NCBI GenBank assembly: GCA_948567375.1
Contig: OX419759.1
Coordinates: 24,901,493-24,965,492, forward strand
Source: Lunularia cruciata
Taxonomy: Eukaryota; Streptophyta; Marchantiopsida; Lunulariales; Lunulariaceae
DNA: 64,000 bases
Reading direction: 5' to 3'
Both the position numbers and the translations under genes were made by a program. Positions 10,829-22,800 of the stretch are shown here, in pieces. Numbering within the stretch: position 1 is the first letter of the stretch; every line of letters begins with the position of its first letter. Under the pieces are notes generated by a model. That model saw only the letters and a program-made list of their open reading frames with translations. It was not told the DNA's origin and made no database searches.

Positions 10829-13800
10829 TGTGACAACCCGGCAAATATCACTTTTGCGGTAATCGGGTAAGTAAAGTTTGTTCCCGCAGAGATACAAGTT
10901 AGAATTGGTCAAATACAAAGCAAAGTAACAATTGTAGTTCTTCTTGGTTGCATCTTTAGTCTCTCAAGTAGAAACTACACCCAGAAAAGAGTAACAAGCA
11001 CTGATTCGCAGTCTTGTCAAAAATTAATAGTCCTTAATCACAACTCCATCAAATCTTTCCAAACAATCTTGATTGTGATGATTCAGGCTCTCCCAAAAAC
11101 GACACCTCACTGCAAATTGACTTTGCCTCAGAATTGTGTTCCACCCCTCCACTGAAGGCACAACTTCCTCGATCAAAATTGCTTCACATCAACCTCGCAC
11201 TGCACTCACAAATGCAGAATACTACCAACACTAAAATTCCTCTCAGATCTGTCAAGGCATTGCTTCGATTGCACTTCACTCAGGATCAAACACACAGATG
11301 GAAGATCAAGGCTGTGGAATCCAACATCCAACAAGCACATTGACTTGCACTTCAAATTTCTTCAAACACTCACAAACACAATCACAAAGTTGATACTCAG
11401 AATCAAGCTCAAGTGACGAGTACTGCTTCACAGCACTTCGCTTTATCTATTCTTAGAAATAATGAGCACTGAACAACATAATACTACAAATGCCAATCTT
11501 AAATAGTGAAACAATTGACAATTATCTTACTAATACACCTCTTCCTAATGACTCTACAAACCTGCAGATTTGAAATGACAATGCACCTCTTCATATCTGC
11601 CTCTTCAAATCTCAAAATTTTTACTAATCCGATCCGATGTCTACTTCTTCTTCTTTATTCAAACCCAAACCTTAAGTAACTTTACTTCCTAATATTTTGT
11701 CCTCGGGTTTTGTATTTTCTACTTCTTCTACCAGATCCAACAATTCTCTTTCTTGATCTGAAATTGCACTAGTGGGTAATCTATCTAACTCCTTATCTCC
11801 CGACCCACTCTTCTCTAATGTCTCCACTGGTAACTCTGAAGACATTTGTACTCCTATGTTATCTACTTTGGGTTTTGCTCTAACATCCTTCCGAAGCTTT
11901 TCTATCTCTATTTTCACTAAGTCTAATCTAATTGAAATGTTATCCTCTACCTCTAAAATCTTTCTGTCTACACGAGTTCTGAGACTAATTAACAAGGCAT
12001 TCAAATCAGTGTCTTTTGCTTGTCTTTGCCTTGTCTCTTGCACCAACAATTTCAACTCGTGCAATCTCATTTCTTCGATCCGAATGCTGGCCTCTGTACT
12101 CAACATTGCGTTCATCCTGAGGACTATCTCCTTCAATGGCTCCAATCTCATCTTTCTCTCTTGCTCTTGATCTGCAAGCCAGTCCTCCCTGTACATTGCC
12201 AACTCCTCTTCAAACTCGGCTTTCACTGTCTCCTTCTCCTTCTCCTTCTGTACAACCTTCTCCTTCTGTACAACCTTCTCCTCCTAATTACAAAGTAACT
12301 CTCGTAATCGATCTTCTTCTTGGTATCGTGCCGCCAACTCTCTTTGCCAGAGTTGCTTCTTCTCCTTGACACTCTTCATCACCCTATCAAGCTCTTGATC
12401 CTTTGCTGCTACTCTCGCCATAGCATGGATTACTTCTACTCTTGAATCAGCAAATTGCTGCTTCAAGATTTCATACTTCGCTACTTGTCTCTCCCTTGCT
12501 ATGTCACTCTTCTTCACAAGATCCTCTCAATAACTTACTTCTCTCTTCAGGTCTTCGATTACCTGACTTCTCACCACTACCTCTGCTCATAGCATTTCCC
12601 TTTCCTCCTCACCTCGGGTTATACTCTTCTTCAACTCCGAGTTTTCTTCTTCTAATCTCGCCAACACTTGCAATACAGTCTTTACCTCCGGACATGTTGA
12701 CTGCATTTCCTTCTTCTTGTACTCCAACTTCATCAACAATGGGCACACCACCTCCCTCAAGTACTCCACTCCATCGCTCAAGATTACTTCTTGTGTGGCC
12801 ACTTCTCTTCGCGCTTCCTGTTCATCCGATACTCGCCTTCTTCTCTACAGTCTTTGTATTGAAATCAAAGCCTCACTTCTTGAGCTTCCACTTACCTCTT
12901 CCTTTGCCTTACTTGGCCCCGCTTCACACTTTGCCTTACGTCTTGAGCAAACTCCTTGCTGCACTACGATCTTCTTCTCTTTGGGCACAGTTACTTCGTC
13001 TTCCAGCAATGTGTTGTCTTTGGCTTCCATCTCTGCTTGAACTTCTTCTTCGTATTTGTTAGCTGCTGATGCTGATGTCATGTCTCCTCCTTCATCACTA
13101 TTGCTACTTGTATCTCCACTCTGCAGCATTAGCTCAGGCTCCTCCTTGTGTTCCGAGTCTTCAGTTTTTAGCTCGGCATCTCCTTCTGAGTCCTCGTCCT
13201 CCGACTCGATTACCACCATACCTCACCTCGGGTTGCCTCTCCGCGTCTTCCAAGGTTTCTTTGTGTCTTTGGCATCATCTTGCCGACCCCTCTTCTTTGT
13301 AGTCGGGGTACTCACTGCAACCTCCACATTCTTCCCCATCTTTGCACAGTAGTCGTCAATACTCCTGATTTGCATGATGTATTGCTGCTCCTCAACGTCG
13401 ACCTCCTTTCGCACATTAGGATGGAAGTGCAACACCATCCAAGTCCGCTCCGCTGAGTTCAGCAAGTTAAGCCCGAGGTAGAAGTGTGCTGCAAATGGCA
13501 CGATATAGTGTGGAGGCGACTTATCCCTTAAATTCCACACCATCTGCCTCGTTCTCCCGTGAAAACACCTCGCCCAATTGATTGGTTCTCTTGCAAAAAG
13601 CTTGTGAAAGAACACCGCTTGGTGTTTCATCACATATGTGGTTTGCTCCGGCTTCAGGATAGCCATTAGTGCACTCACGATCCCTCTCTTCACAGGGTCT
13701 TTGTAACTCTCATCCTTATACCCGTTCTTTATCCTCTTTGACAAGAAGGCATCTCTCACTTCCTGGGTCTCTTGAGCTATCTCTCCCTTCCCCAAGAACG

Positions 13801-14629
13801 TGGCTCCCTACTCCAAGCTTGCTTCCTTCCCGAGTACGAGTCTCCAATCCGACTCTGTCCAGCAAGCCGGATTTCCTCTCTTTCCTTCTTTCTCTGGTCT
13901 ATTAAGACACTTGCTCTCGATGATTTCTGTCATGAATCCTGGAAAGCTTACATTTCAGTTCCATGCAAGAAAGGTGATCCGAAGTCGGCTCAAGACTTTG
14001 ATCCTCGCTATTACATCTAACCTCCGAATTGCATGATTTCTCACTGTGAATTTGGAGTTCTTCTTTCCTCCTCCCATCTCTTCTACCTTCTTACTCTCTC
14101 TTGATTTCAGTCTCACAACTTCTCCCTTTTGCACTAACACGATTCAAACTCTATTTCCCTTCCCACAATCACCTGCAAGATGACTCCTCAACAGCAAAGG
14201 AAAATTACTCGACATTTCTTCATTGCAAGTTCAATTTTTATAGAGTTGCGCTTCTTTGTCTTCCGTCACTTTGAGTTTCTACCAAGAAATCACACCTCCG
14301 GCATGCACTTGTCACTGTCAATCAACCTTCACACGTATGGGCCGCCGGTTTTTGAATGGCCCCTTCTTGAATTTCTCGCCCTGACAAAAGGTGGTTAGAC
14401 TATCTTCACCTTGGGTTGAGCTCCCCCTGATACAAAGACAATTTACTTCGGGTTGTGTGTTGACATGGCATTTCTGAGTACTTTGCCTTATGCCCCAAAG
14501 TCACTTTACTTCGGGTTTCATTCCGAAGACTCTTTTCTTTGCCTTCTTCGGCCATACAAGCGCAATACGACTTCTCTATACACTTCTTTTCCTTTATTTT
14601 GAAAAATAAAATGAAATGTAGGCACCACA
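10829..14629 (-). mobile_element. LngD 3' LTR (3.8 kb)
   Basis: A full-length Lng LTR of 3,801 bp on the minus strand. It starts TGTGGTGCCT at 14629 directly after the polypurine tract GAGGGAGGGGGTA and the end of Lng pol, and ends GGGTTGTCACA at 10829. This copy proves that the TGTGG...TCACA unit is an LTR, because it is joined to the pol end by a PPT. It contains a TATA box (CTATAAAAATTG, near 14226), an ORF of about 860 codons, and a second TATA-like box near 11505. The expected left target duplication AAAGT (10824-10828) has lost its partner in a deletion. Confidence 0.9.
11624..14215 (-). pseudogene. LTR-encoded acidic coiled-coil protein of LngD (near-intact)
   Basis: The ATG at 14215 gives MSSNFPL..., about 30 bases downstream of the TATA box. 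Blocks in order: basic N terminus with GGGKKNSKF; LRITFLAWN; a conserved ~190-residue central part, open from 13795 to 13223 (FHKLFAREPINWARCFHGRT, AAHFYLGLNLLNSAER); a basic NLS-like KKRGRQ; an acidic ESEDEDSEGDAEL tract; a long coiled coil (QELDRVMKSVKEKKQLWQREL, RLHELKLLVQETRQ); and a C terminus ending VDIGSD with stop at 11624. Several stops and frameshifts are present. I do not recognise the family. It has no signal peptide or membrane segment, so it is not env-like, and no nucleic-acid enzyme motif is seen. Confidence 0.75.
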
Positions 14630-14645
14630 TACCCCCTCCCTCAAA
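14630..14645 (-). other. LngD polypurine tract
   Basis: On the minus strand, TTTGAGGGAGGGGGTA directly precedes TGTGG, the first bases of the 3' LTR. A purine run at this place primes plus-strand DNA synthesis in LTR retrotransposons. Confidence 0.8.
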
Positions 14646-15792
14646 TGTGAGCGTCCCCGCGAACATAGACCTCGGGTGTCTTAGAAACTTTCGAGTCTAT
14701 GGTCCAATATCTCCGAACTCTCCACCCGTTTACTCGAGTGGCAAAAAGATAACCTTCCAAGTCTACAAGCTGCATGGACCCATTTTCATAAAGATGAAGA
14801 ATTCGATAGGGACCCATCCATCTCAAATGCAACTTGCCTGGAAAAAATATTTGGCGATTGTCATATAACAAAACCAAATCCCCTTCTCGTACAACTACAA
14901 GCTTGATTCTCTTATCGTGCCTGACTTTCCTCTGTGCTTGTACTTCTTTCGTGGTTTGCATTGCATCGTCTTGTTTCTCTTCTAACCACATCAGTTGATG
15001 AATCCGAAGATCTTGACTTTCCTCTTCCGACATTTGTTCTTTGCAAAGAACCCAATATGTCGGTACTTCAAATTCAACCGGTAGTATGGGATGCAAGCCA
15101 TATGTCAAGAAGTATGGAGTTTGTTTGGTTGTAATCTTCTCTGTCGTTCAATATGCCCACAACACGGCTGGTAATTTTGTATCCCAATCATAGGCATAAT
15201 TGACAATCATCTTATTCAAAATTTTGCAAAGTAACCCATTCGCTTTTTCAGTTAAGCCATTTGCTTTTGGGTTATAAGGAGTCGTCTTCCGATGTTTAAT
15301 CTGAAAGTACTTGGTTAATGCCTCCATTACAGAGTTCAAAAAATGTGTTCCTCGGTCACTGACCAATTCTAGAGGACACCCATATTGGGAGATGATGTTT
15401 CAAAAGAAGAATTCTGCCACAATTTCAGCATCATCTCTGCGAGTTGCTTCAGCTTTGACCATCTTGGTAGTATAGTCGGTGCAAACCAAAATGTATCACT
15501 TTCTTGTGACTTGGGTCACTGGTTGAATGGGACCTACAAAATCAATCCCCCATTTCTCAAATGGGGCCAAAGGCAAAATTGGTCTCAAAGGCCATTGAGA
15601 AGTAGCCGTCGGCTTCCCCGTTCTTTGACAAGCATCACAACTTTGAATATGAGCATGCACATCTTTGTACATTGTAGGCCACCAATACCCTGCCGAAAGA
15701 ATTTTCTTTACAGTATTCTTCAGAGCATAGTGTCCTCCCAATGCTTTGGAGTGTAAAGATTCAATCACTCCTCCTACTTTGTATGACTCCAA
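14641..15792 (-). pseudogene. LngD integrase
   Basis: Minus-strand frames give the HHCC finger (LHSKALGGHYALKNTVKK ... CDACQRTGKP, 15770-15610), WGIDFVGPI at the first catalytic Asp, MVSDRGTHF with the second Asp (15366), KANGLTEKANGLL with the Glu, and a C-terminal GDLVLLYDNRQIFFPGKLHLRWMGPY-type barrel domain (14860-14700). A stop near 15490 and frame changes near 15150 and 15370 separate the three frames. No chromodomain follows; the frame runs to the edge of the PPT. Confidence 0.85.
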
Positions 15793-15795
15793 GTA

Positions 15796-17892
15796 TCACC
15801 AAAGTACTTTGTCTTCGCCCATCTTAAATAAAATGCTGTGTTTAAGCTGGTACGGCCCCATTTTCCCGAGAAAGACTGCCCGCTGTTCCGGGTCCATCCC
15901 CTCAGGACAATGGAGAGTATTCAGATAATGATATTCATCTGCATACCTCGTACTTTGCATTGCTGATAAGTGATACAACTCTTCGTCAGGGAACAGATTG
16001 TCAGTTTCCCACTCCTGGTCTTGAGTTTCTAACGTGGACAGGAAGTCCGCATTTGAATGCAAAGCTCCCTTCCTTACTTGTACAGTATACGTGAACTCTT
16101 GTAATAACAAGATCCATCTTGCAATTCACCCCGATAAATCTGCCTTCTTGACCAAATGTTGCAATGCATAATGGTCAACATAGAAGACAAACTCATACCC
16201 CAACAAATAATGACAAAATTTCTTGCAGGCATACACCATTCCGAGTGCTTCTCTTTCCGTCGTCGAATAGTTCTTTTCGGAAACTAAAAGTTGTCAGCTG
16301 GCATAATATACCGGGTAGTCCTTCTTCTTTTTGTCCTTCTGACTTAAGACAACTCCAATGGCCATGGACGAAGTGTCCACATATACATCAAAAGGGACGT
16401 CCCAATTTGGGGCCCTCATAATTGGTGCTTCAACCAGCTTCTTCTTCAACACTTGGAAAGCTTCTTCTTGATTTGCTTCCCACAGATAGTCTTTGAATTT
16501 CTTCAGAAGCTTTGTAAGTGGTGCAGCAAGCACTACATAGTTTGACACGAAGCGTTTGTAATATCCGACATATCCCAAGAAGGCTCTTAGCTCCCGGATG
16601 TTCTTTGGGGATTCCAAAGCTGCGATTATCTTGACCTTCTCAACATCGACTTCAATACCTTGGCTTGACACCCGATGCCCCAGAAGAATTCCCTCCTTCA
16701 TTGCAAAGAAGCATTTCTCTGGGTGTAATGACAAGCTGGCAAAACAACACCTTTCAAATGTTTGGCAAAGGTAATCTAAATGTACATCTCTTCGCCCAAA
16801 CACACAAAAGTCATCAATAAAAACTTCCACAAATTTGTGTAGGAAATCTTTGAAGATTGAATTCATCATCCGCTGGAAAGTAGCGGGAGCATTACACAAC
16901 CCAAAGGGCATTTGATTGTAAGCAAAAGTGCCCCAATCGGTCGTGAATGTAGTTTTATCCTTGTCTTCTCCTCGAATGGATACTTGATTTTACCATGAAA
17001 ATCCATTGAGAAAACTATAACAAGGATGCCCAGCTACCTGATCTAAAATGGTATCGGTAAAAGGCAAGGGATGATGATCTTTCCTTGTGACTGCGTTCAA
17101 CTTCCGGAAGTCTTGGCACACTCAGATCTTCCCTATTGTCTTCTTTGGGACAATGACAATGGGGGAAACCCATTCACTGCTTAAGACAAGGAAGATGATT
17201 CCGGCCCGTAAGTACTTGTCAATTTCATCTTTCACCAACAGAGAGTACTTCGGGTTTAGGCGGTATTGTCGCTGCCGAACCGGAACTGCACCTTCAACCA
17301 GATCAATCCGGTACTCTCCAAATTCTTGTGGAATACCCGGCATTTGATCAATTGACCAGGCAAATACATCCTGGAATTCTATTAACAAGGCAGTGTATCC
17401 TACCAACTCCTCCAAAGTAACAGTCTTCAAAATTTTTAAAATTTTTCCTTCAATTAATAAAACATCTTGACAGTCATCGGGATTGATGACTCCTTCAACG
17501 TGGCTTACTCGACTTAACCGGAGGCGAGCTGCCATCATACCTCCTTCCTCCAAGTCAAGTTCACCCGAGGCAAGGTCATATGGATCTTTGTCTTCAACAT
17601 CCACCTCGTAGCATTCCAAGTAGTTAACTTGGACTTTGTCTTTGGATTTGTCTGAGGACAAAGACGATGAGTCTTTGGATTCGTCCTCCTCTTCTGACGA
17701 ACTTGTTTCCTCAAGATGGGGAACCTTCATCCAACTCACAGTCACCAGCTTCTGATCTTTGGACGAAATGTCCTTGAATCTTAACTTTTGCTGATGCCAA
17801 TCCACTACAACTTGGGCGCTATACAACCAGGGTCTGCCGATCAACAAAGGGTAACCAGTCTTTGTCACTAGTTGCAACACAATGTAATTCAA
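15796..17892 (-). pseudogene. LngD reverse transcriptase and RNase H
   Basis: RT is encoded by frames 17892-17122 and 16911-16294. Motifs: LLIGRPWLYSAQ at the protease-RT boundary, SSEWVSPIVIVPKK, DWGTFAYN, QMPFGLCNAPATFQRMM, and FIDDFCVFGRRDVHLDYL with the catalytic DD. The connection and RNase H follow (LGYVGYYKRFVSNYV, FDVYVDTSSMAIG, VYYAS), then HSNADFLSTLE at 16060. The segment between 17122 and 16911 is frameshifted and has a stop at the GFSW*NQ position. The Tet family uses FIDDFCVYGS, so the two families are related in this motif. Confidence 0.87.
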
Positions 17893-18374
17893 CTTGAAGA
17901 AACCCCTCCAATGATCGTGGTGATGTTTGACAGCATGCCCAATGGCCGTCTCTTGGTTTGGTCTGCAAACTTCAATACTCGGGGTGGTGGTTCAAATGTG
18001 TGATACCCGAGTCGATTCATAGTATCTTCGGTCATGACATTCACACCGGACCCAGAGTCAATGGGTATCGATGTGATCATGCACCCTGCAATCTCCGTGT
18101 CTACCTTGGGAGATCCCAAATCTTCTTGCTCAATATGATAGATAGCAGGCAGGTCCTTCTTTGACATCAACCTCACCTTCTTGAGGGCCAAATTCAGCTG
18201 CCTCTTGTACAACTTGTTATCTTCCCACAATTGCTTGAATGTAACGTTGGCATTTGTGGCTGCCAGATCTGCTACAATATCATATTGAGGAACTCTTCCC
18301 AATTTGACTATCTTTGCCTTCGGCTTTGGGTCCGAAGTCTCTCCATGTTCCCTCTTGACTTTGGGACGCTTCAA
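17889..18374 (-). pseudogene. LngD aspartic protease region
   Basis: An open frame of 161 codons containing SIPIDSGSGVNVMTEDTMNRLG, which holds the D-S-G active site of the retropepsin, followed by a LKFADQTKRRPLG flap-like strand and IIGG. Upstream, FKQLWEDNKLYKRQLNLALKK looks like the end of gag. A frameshift joins it to the next frame (LVTKTGYPLLIGRPW). The same site is destroyed in the older copy LngE. Confidence 0.78.
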
Positions 18375-18404
18375 AATGGTGACGGGCTTGCTGATGGCCT
18401 TAAC

Positions 18405-19736
18405 TCAAGGTTCCTCGGGTTGGCCAACCTTGGCTTGGATCAGCCCCTTTACTTCAAATCGGATATCCAATGGAAAAACTGGAGACTTCGTCTTCGTCTC
18501 CTCTTCCAAACTCAGTTCCCGAGTCCTGAGTAGTGCCTCCTTTAGTTCTTTCTGCAAGGCTTTAGCTTTGGCTTTTGCGAGGATCTTTTCCTCCTTGGCA
18601 GAAAGAATTGCCTTTGGGCGCAGTCTCTTCGCCTTTTTGGAAGACGACGAGGTTGTACTCAGTTCTTTGGGATCACGCTTCTTCTTGTTGGAGCGTGTCT
18701 CAACTTTCAAAATTTCAAGGTCCGGCCATTCTCCTTTTGAGGCCGGACTCCCTTCTTGAGGTCTTTCTTTCTCAAGAGTGATGCAATTTACATTAGTATC
18801 CCCCTTTTGCTGAAGTGCTGCACACTTAGCGGGGGTCTGTACATACTTAACAGGCGGCTTCGGGTTCGGTGGGTGAGGACCTTGGTTGCCCGTATGCCCT
18901 GATCCTTTACAATTTCCACATAGGGGAACGTACCCAATTTGCCTTCTTGGCTCGGGACAGTTTGGAGACCAATGTCCCATCGAGCCACAATTATAACAGG
19001 CTCCAAGTGCAACATTTTGAGGCCAATTTTGGTTGCTCATTGGTGGTCTTCGTGGAGGAGCATTGGGGTTATACTCCCTAGGTCCAAACCTCGGACCTTG
19101 ATACGATGTGCTTGCTTGAGGCTGTACTTCTTGCGTTTGGTACATAGCCTTTTCGTCCTTGTCTTGGTTCCATCCCGGAACCCAATCAATTTGCTACACC
19201 GGGAATGCATTACGAGTATTGCATTCTGTGTTGGCGTGGCCTGATTTGCCACATGCGGTGCACCATACATTCGATCTCCCAAACACTAGGGCCTTCCTTC
19301 GGTCTTTGGCCCCAATCATTTGGATCTTGAAATCCAAAAACTCCTTGATGAGAGCATCTAGCTTGGTATCTGCCTTATTTACACTCTTTGCTGGAGGAGT
19401 CACTAGTTTCTTGCCTCCACGCCTTCTGACTCGTCTTGGCTTTGATTCTTCTTTGGATTCCAAAGAAGAGCTCAAAGACATGGAGGATTCGTCCAAAGAA
19501 GGGGATGTACTGCACGAAGCTCTCCTTCTGGGCTTCTTGCCTTTCTTCTCCCAATTTCTCTAGTTACCGGCAGAGTGAGAGTGGGCCACCTTGTAATGAG
19601 CGACATGTTTAAGTACTTTGTCTAGGGAAGTTACATTCCTCTCCCTCGCAAAGATTCGTATCTCTGGTGAAAGTCCCCCGAGGAACCAGGTAATGGCTTG
19701 GGCATCGGAGTAACCCATTTGATGCCAACTCCAGGG
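18405..19736 (-). pseudogene. LngD gag with three CCHC zinc knuckles (5' end missing)
   Basis: Frames 19805-19560, 19496-19194 and 19145-18405 encode the last part of the gag core (AITWFLGGLSPEIRIFARER), a basic region, and three zinc knuckles: CTACGKSGHANTEC, CYNCGSMGHWSPNC and CGNCKGSGHTGNQG (last Cys mutated here, intact in LngE). A Lys/Ala/Glu-rich coil follows (KAKAKALQKELKEALL). The frame is interrupted at about 19190 and 19500. The N-terminal gag core, PBS and 5' LTR are absent: at about 19736 the sequence changes to Tet leader, so LngD lost its 5' part. Confidence 0.82.
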
Positions 19737-19740
19737 CATC

Positions 19741-20424
19741 CCTCCTTGCAAAATTTTAGATCTTTTCATCAAGCCATTTGGCCTAGAGACCTTTCTATTC
19801 ATCACACATATTTCAGATTTGGTCTGAAAACCACCCCCTCACTTCAAAAACTCATAACTCCCTGCGCAAGAATGATCTCTCTCTAATTTTTTTAGCAACA
19901 AGTAGAATACAATGCACTGAATGTTCTTGGAAATTTTCAGGACAACTCACAAAAAAATGAAGAAATGGTAGACTCTGAACAATTTTACAAAGAGCATGCA
20001 GTTGCGGGAGCACTTTACCTTATCAACTTTCAAAAATTCTAGCCCAATGCGCATAATAGCTCTCACAATAATTTCAAGTGTGCTAACTGAAAGATAACCC
20101 AAGCTATCATGTGTAGAAATAACAAGTCCAGATCTCAAACTTGAGATTTTTCCCAAAATCACCTTAATCCCCAAGATCTGCAATCCACCTCACACAATCT
20201 CTCCAATTCCTCTCATGTGTACAAGATGTACAAAATCACCTCAAAGACATCATAATGAACTATAAAGTATAAAAATGGATCTTGGTTCTCTAACATAAGT
20301 TCAGCCCTCTCCTCTCTTAATGTTCTGTCCAAGTGAGCTCTCATAGCCTCCTTCTGCCTAATGTAGAATTGAACGCGGAATATTATCTTGCCTTCTAGAG
20401 AGGTCCCGACAACGGAACCAAAAA
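19741..20424 (-). mobile_element. TetB leader (PBS side)
   Basis: The 5' leader of the downstream Tet copy, collinear with 26880-27555 and, on the other strand, 41613-42290. It includes the PBS just inside the LTR (GGTTCCGTTGTCGGGACC, minus strand, about 20401-20420) and the region of the first leader ORF, here without its ATG (ATA). It breaks at 19741 where LngD gag begins. Since LngD entered TetB in gag, the missing gag and leader between the two points must have been deleted together with the 5' LTR of LngD. Confidence 0.82.
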
Positions 20425-21114
20425 TGTGAGCCGGTTTGTCTCACTCAGGATGAACCTCTGATGGCTATTATGGTAGCGCACCATGGACTAAGAAGGCAAG
20501 GAACCCCAACTCCATCATACTCCTCCAAGGCTAACACTCCAAGACTCAAGACATTGCTCACTAGAGAACTCAATGAGAGAGAGATAGTTGCAAATGAAAG
20601 GATGATGAGTACCTCCTCACCCCTTGTTTATATACTTGTGAAATAGTTACGTACCAAAGTTACTAATTACCGTAGTAACTCAAGTTACTAGACTAAAAGT
20701 CAAGTAAAGTCAAAAAATAGAAAGGAATATCCATTCACATGGGCATATTTCCCTAAGCATGTGGTCTTATCTTGACCCAACCACTAAGTCAAGGATTCCT
20801 TCACATGGGCTATCCTTGGACTAAAGAAGAATCCAAAACAAAAAGGCTTGCGGGCCCAAGAGTTCTCCACTCTTTCCTCAAAGCCAAACACCTAGGAATA
20901 ATACCAAGTCAACACACTAAAATCCAAAACAGTGGTGCTCATCTTTTCTACTTCCTCTAAAGTAAGGTCCCCTCTATCTTAGCTATGAATAACTTTAGCT
21001 AACCATGACTAATATAGAACCATCCTTTATCTCTATATAAATAATATCTCTTAAGTACTTGTAATACCAAGCTAAATATCACAATACCACACACATGCAA
21101 AAATGGGTGTTACA
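20425..21114 (-). mobile_element. central Tet LTR shared by TetC (3') and TetB (5')
   Basis: A 690-bp LTR in minus orientation. On its upstream side (21115 on) is TetC pol and PPT; on its downstream side (20424 down) is a Tet PBS and leader. It thus serves as 3' LTR of one body and 5' LTR of the next. No target duplication separates it from either body. It carries the family TATA box (TATATAAAC, near 20630). Confidence 0.88.
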
Positions 21115-21128
21115 TTTACCCCCGGACT
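21115..21128 (-). other. TetC polypurine tract
   Basis: Minus-strand AGTCCGGGGGTAAA lies directly before TGTAACACCC. The same tract precedes the 3' LTR of TetF at 56263-56276. Confidence 0.75.
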
Positions 21129-21135
21129 AAGTTTT

Positions 21136-21153
21136 CACTTTGTCCTCAAAGTG
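21136..21153. other. hairpin between pol stop and PPT (TetC)
   Basis: CACTTTG-TCCT-CAAAGTG is a perfect 7-bp stem with a 4-base loop. The same hairpin is at 56238-56255 in TetF, and a one-mismatch form is in TetB. It lies between the pol stop and the PPT; its role is unknown. Confidence 0.55.
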
Positions 21154-21162
21154 AAGGTCTCT

Positions 21163-22800
21163 CTACCTTCTATGGTACATCTTCAACTTATCATGGTTAA
21201 TCCTATCAAAGTGTCTTCCTCCCAACTCCTTGAGATCATAGGTGTAATTGCCCAACACCTTCTCTACTATGAAAGGTCCAAAGTACTTAGGCAAAACTTC
21301 TTTTGCACTCTCTTGAATCGAATGGAATCAAACAACATTACCCAATCACCTTCTTTGAAAGGCTCCACCTTCCTCTTGCCTTGCCTCTTGTCATAGCTCT
21401 CCTTTTGTTTCCTTTGGGCTTGCTCCACTCGAACCATAGCAATTGCTCTTGCCTCTTCCAACTCCATGAGTTGATCCTTCCTTGACTCCTCTACATCACT
21501 TCCTTGTGCTTTCTTCAATCTCCTATGAATGCTTTGGAAGGAAGGAAGATCAAAGTGAATAGGTAAGGTTGACTCAATACCATACACCAATTGGAATGGA
21601 GAATATCCGGTGGAAGTCTTCATTGTTGTCCTATACTCCCATAAAACTGCATGAATCCTCTTGTTGCAATGATGTTTAGCCCCCTCCATTTCTGCATCTT
21701 TGGCCAACATCATGCACAAGGTCTGATTGGTTCTCTCTGCCAAGCCATTAGAATTTGGCTTATAGGATGTAGTTACTCTATGTGTGATAGAGAAATGTCG
21801 TAGCATGGCTGTAGTAATGCTTCTTGTAAACTCTCCTCCTCTATCAGAAACCAACTCCAAAGGGCATCCAAACCTAGTGATAATGGGTTCATAAAGAAAT
21901 CTACCTACTTCATCTTCATTCTTGTCCCTCAATGGTCTAGCCTCAACCCACTTGGTAAGGTAATCAGTAACTACCACAATGTACCAATTGTTCCTTGGGG
22001 TTCTATTGAGAGGACCTACAAAATCAATTCCCAACTTCTCAAAAGATCCTAGCAATGGAATTGATCTAAGTGGTGGAGTGGATGTAGACTTTCTAGCAAA
22101 AGCTTGACAAACATGACAAGTTTTGCAATAATCAAGACAATCCTTGAAAATCCCTCTCCAATGGTAACCTGCATCTAGAATCTTGAAAGCAGTCACCTTT
22201 CCTGCAAAGTGTCTTCCACATACTAAACCTTCATGAAACTCCTTTATGAGTAGGATAGACTCTTCCTTACCCACTGCTCTTCGAAGTAGACCATCTGCTC
22301 CTCGGTGAAAAAGAATATCCTCCACCATTGTGTAAGGTCTAGATCTTGCTGCAAGGGCCTTCCTCTCCCTAGCATGCATTCCTTGTGGATAGTTACCTCT
22401 TGTCACAAAATCCACAATCTCCTTGTACTCCATTGGAACCTCTTGAGTGACTGAGATTGTCATGAGCTCCTCATCCGGGAAAGAATCATCCACTTGCTCA
22501 TCTCCATCATGATCATAGGCTCTAGATAATAAATCAGCATTTGCATGTTTTTTTATTGGCCTATCTTCAATGGTGTAGTCATACTCAGACAAGAGTATCA
22601 TCCACCTTGCTAGTCTCCCTTCAACATTAGGCTTGTTGAAGATGTACTTCAAAGCCTTGTGATCCGTGACAATGGTGGCTTTCCCTCCAATCAAGTAGTG
22701 CCTAAACTTCTTGAGACCAAAGATCACTGCCAACCCTTCTCTCTCTGTGTCAAAGTAGTTCTTCTCTGCTAAAACCATCTGCCTACTAGCATAAGCTATT
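21163..22800 (-). pseudogene. TetC RNase H and integrase
   Basis: A 503-codon frame (22778-21267) runs from RNase H (REGLAVIFGLKKFRHYL, TDHKALKYI, ANADLLSRA) through the integrase finger (FHEGLVCGRHF ... CKTCHVCQAF) and the full catalytic triad (FVGPLN with upstream WGIDF-type LGIDF; LVSDRGGEF; NSNGLAERTNQTL). The first finger region has one conserved Gly changed (CGRHF). A deletion near 21295 shifts the frame before the C-terminal domain, which then ends at the stop at 21163. Confidence 0.88.

Noticed and set aside
12442-13062. Long plus-strand Leu/Pro/Ser-rich frames across 12-14 kb (also 1.6-2.4 kb and 52.3-53.2 kb)
   Set aside because: They are antisense shadows of the Lng LTR coiled-coil ORF; the Glu/Lys codons read backwards as Leu/Ser/Phe. 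The minus-strand frames align between copies.
11624-14215. Lng LTR ORF as an envelope-like (third) gene
   Set aside because: It has no signal peptide, no transmembrane segment and no glycosylation-rich ectodomain, and it lies inside the LTR after the PPT, not between pol and PPT.
20772-20960. Recurrent 62-codon frame in every Tet LTR (LSQGFLHMGYPWTKEESK)
   Set aside because: It has no ATG, lies antisense to LTR transcription, and is repeated only because the LTR is repeated.
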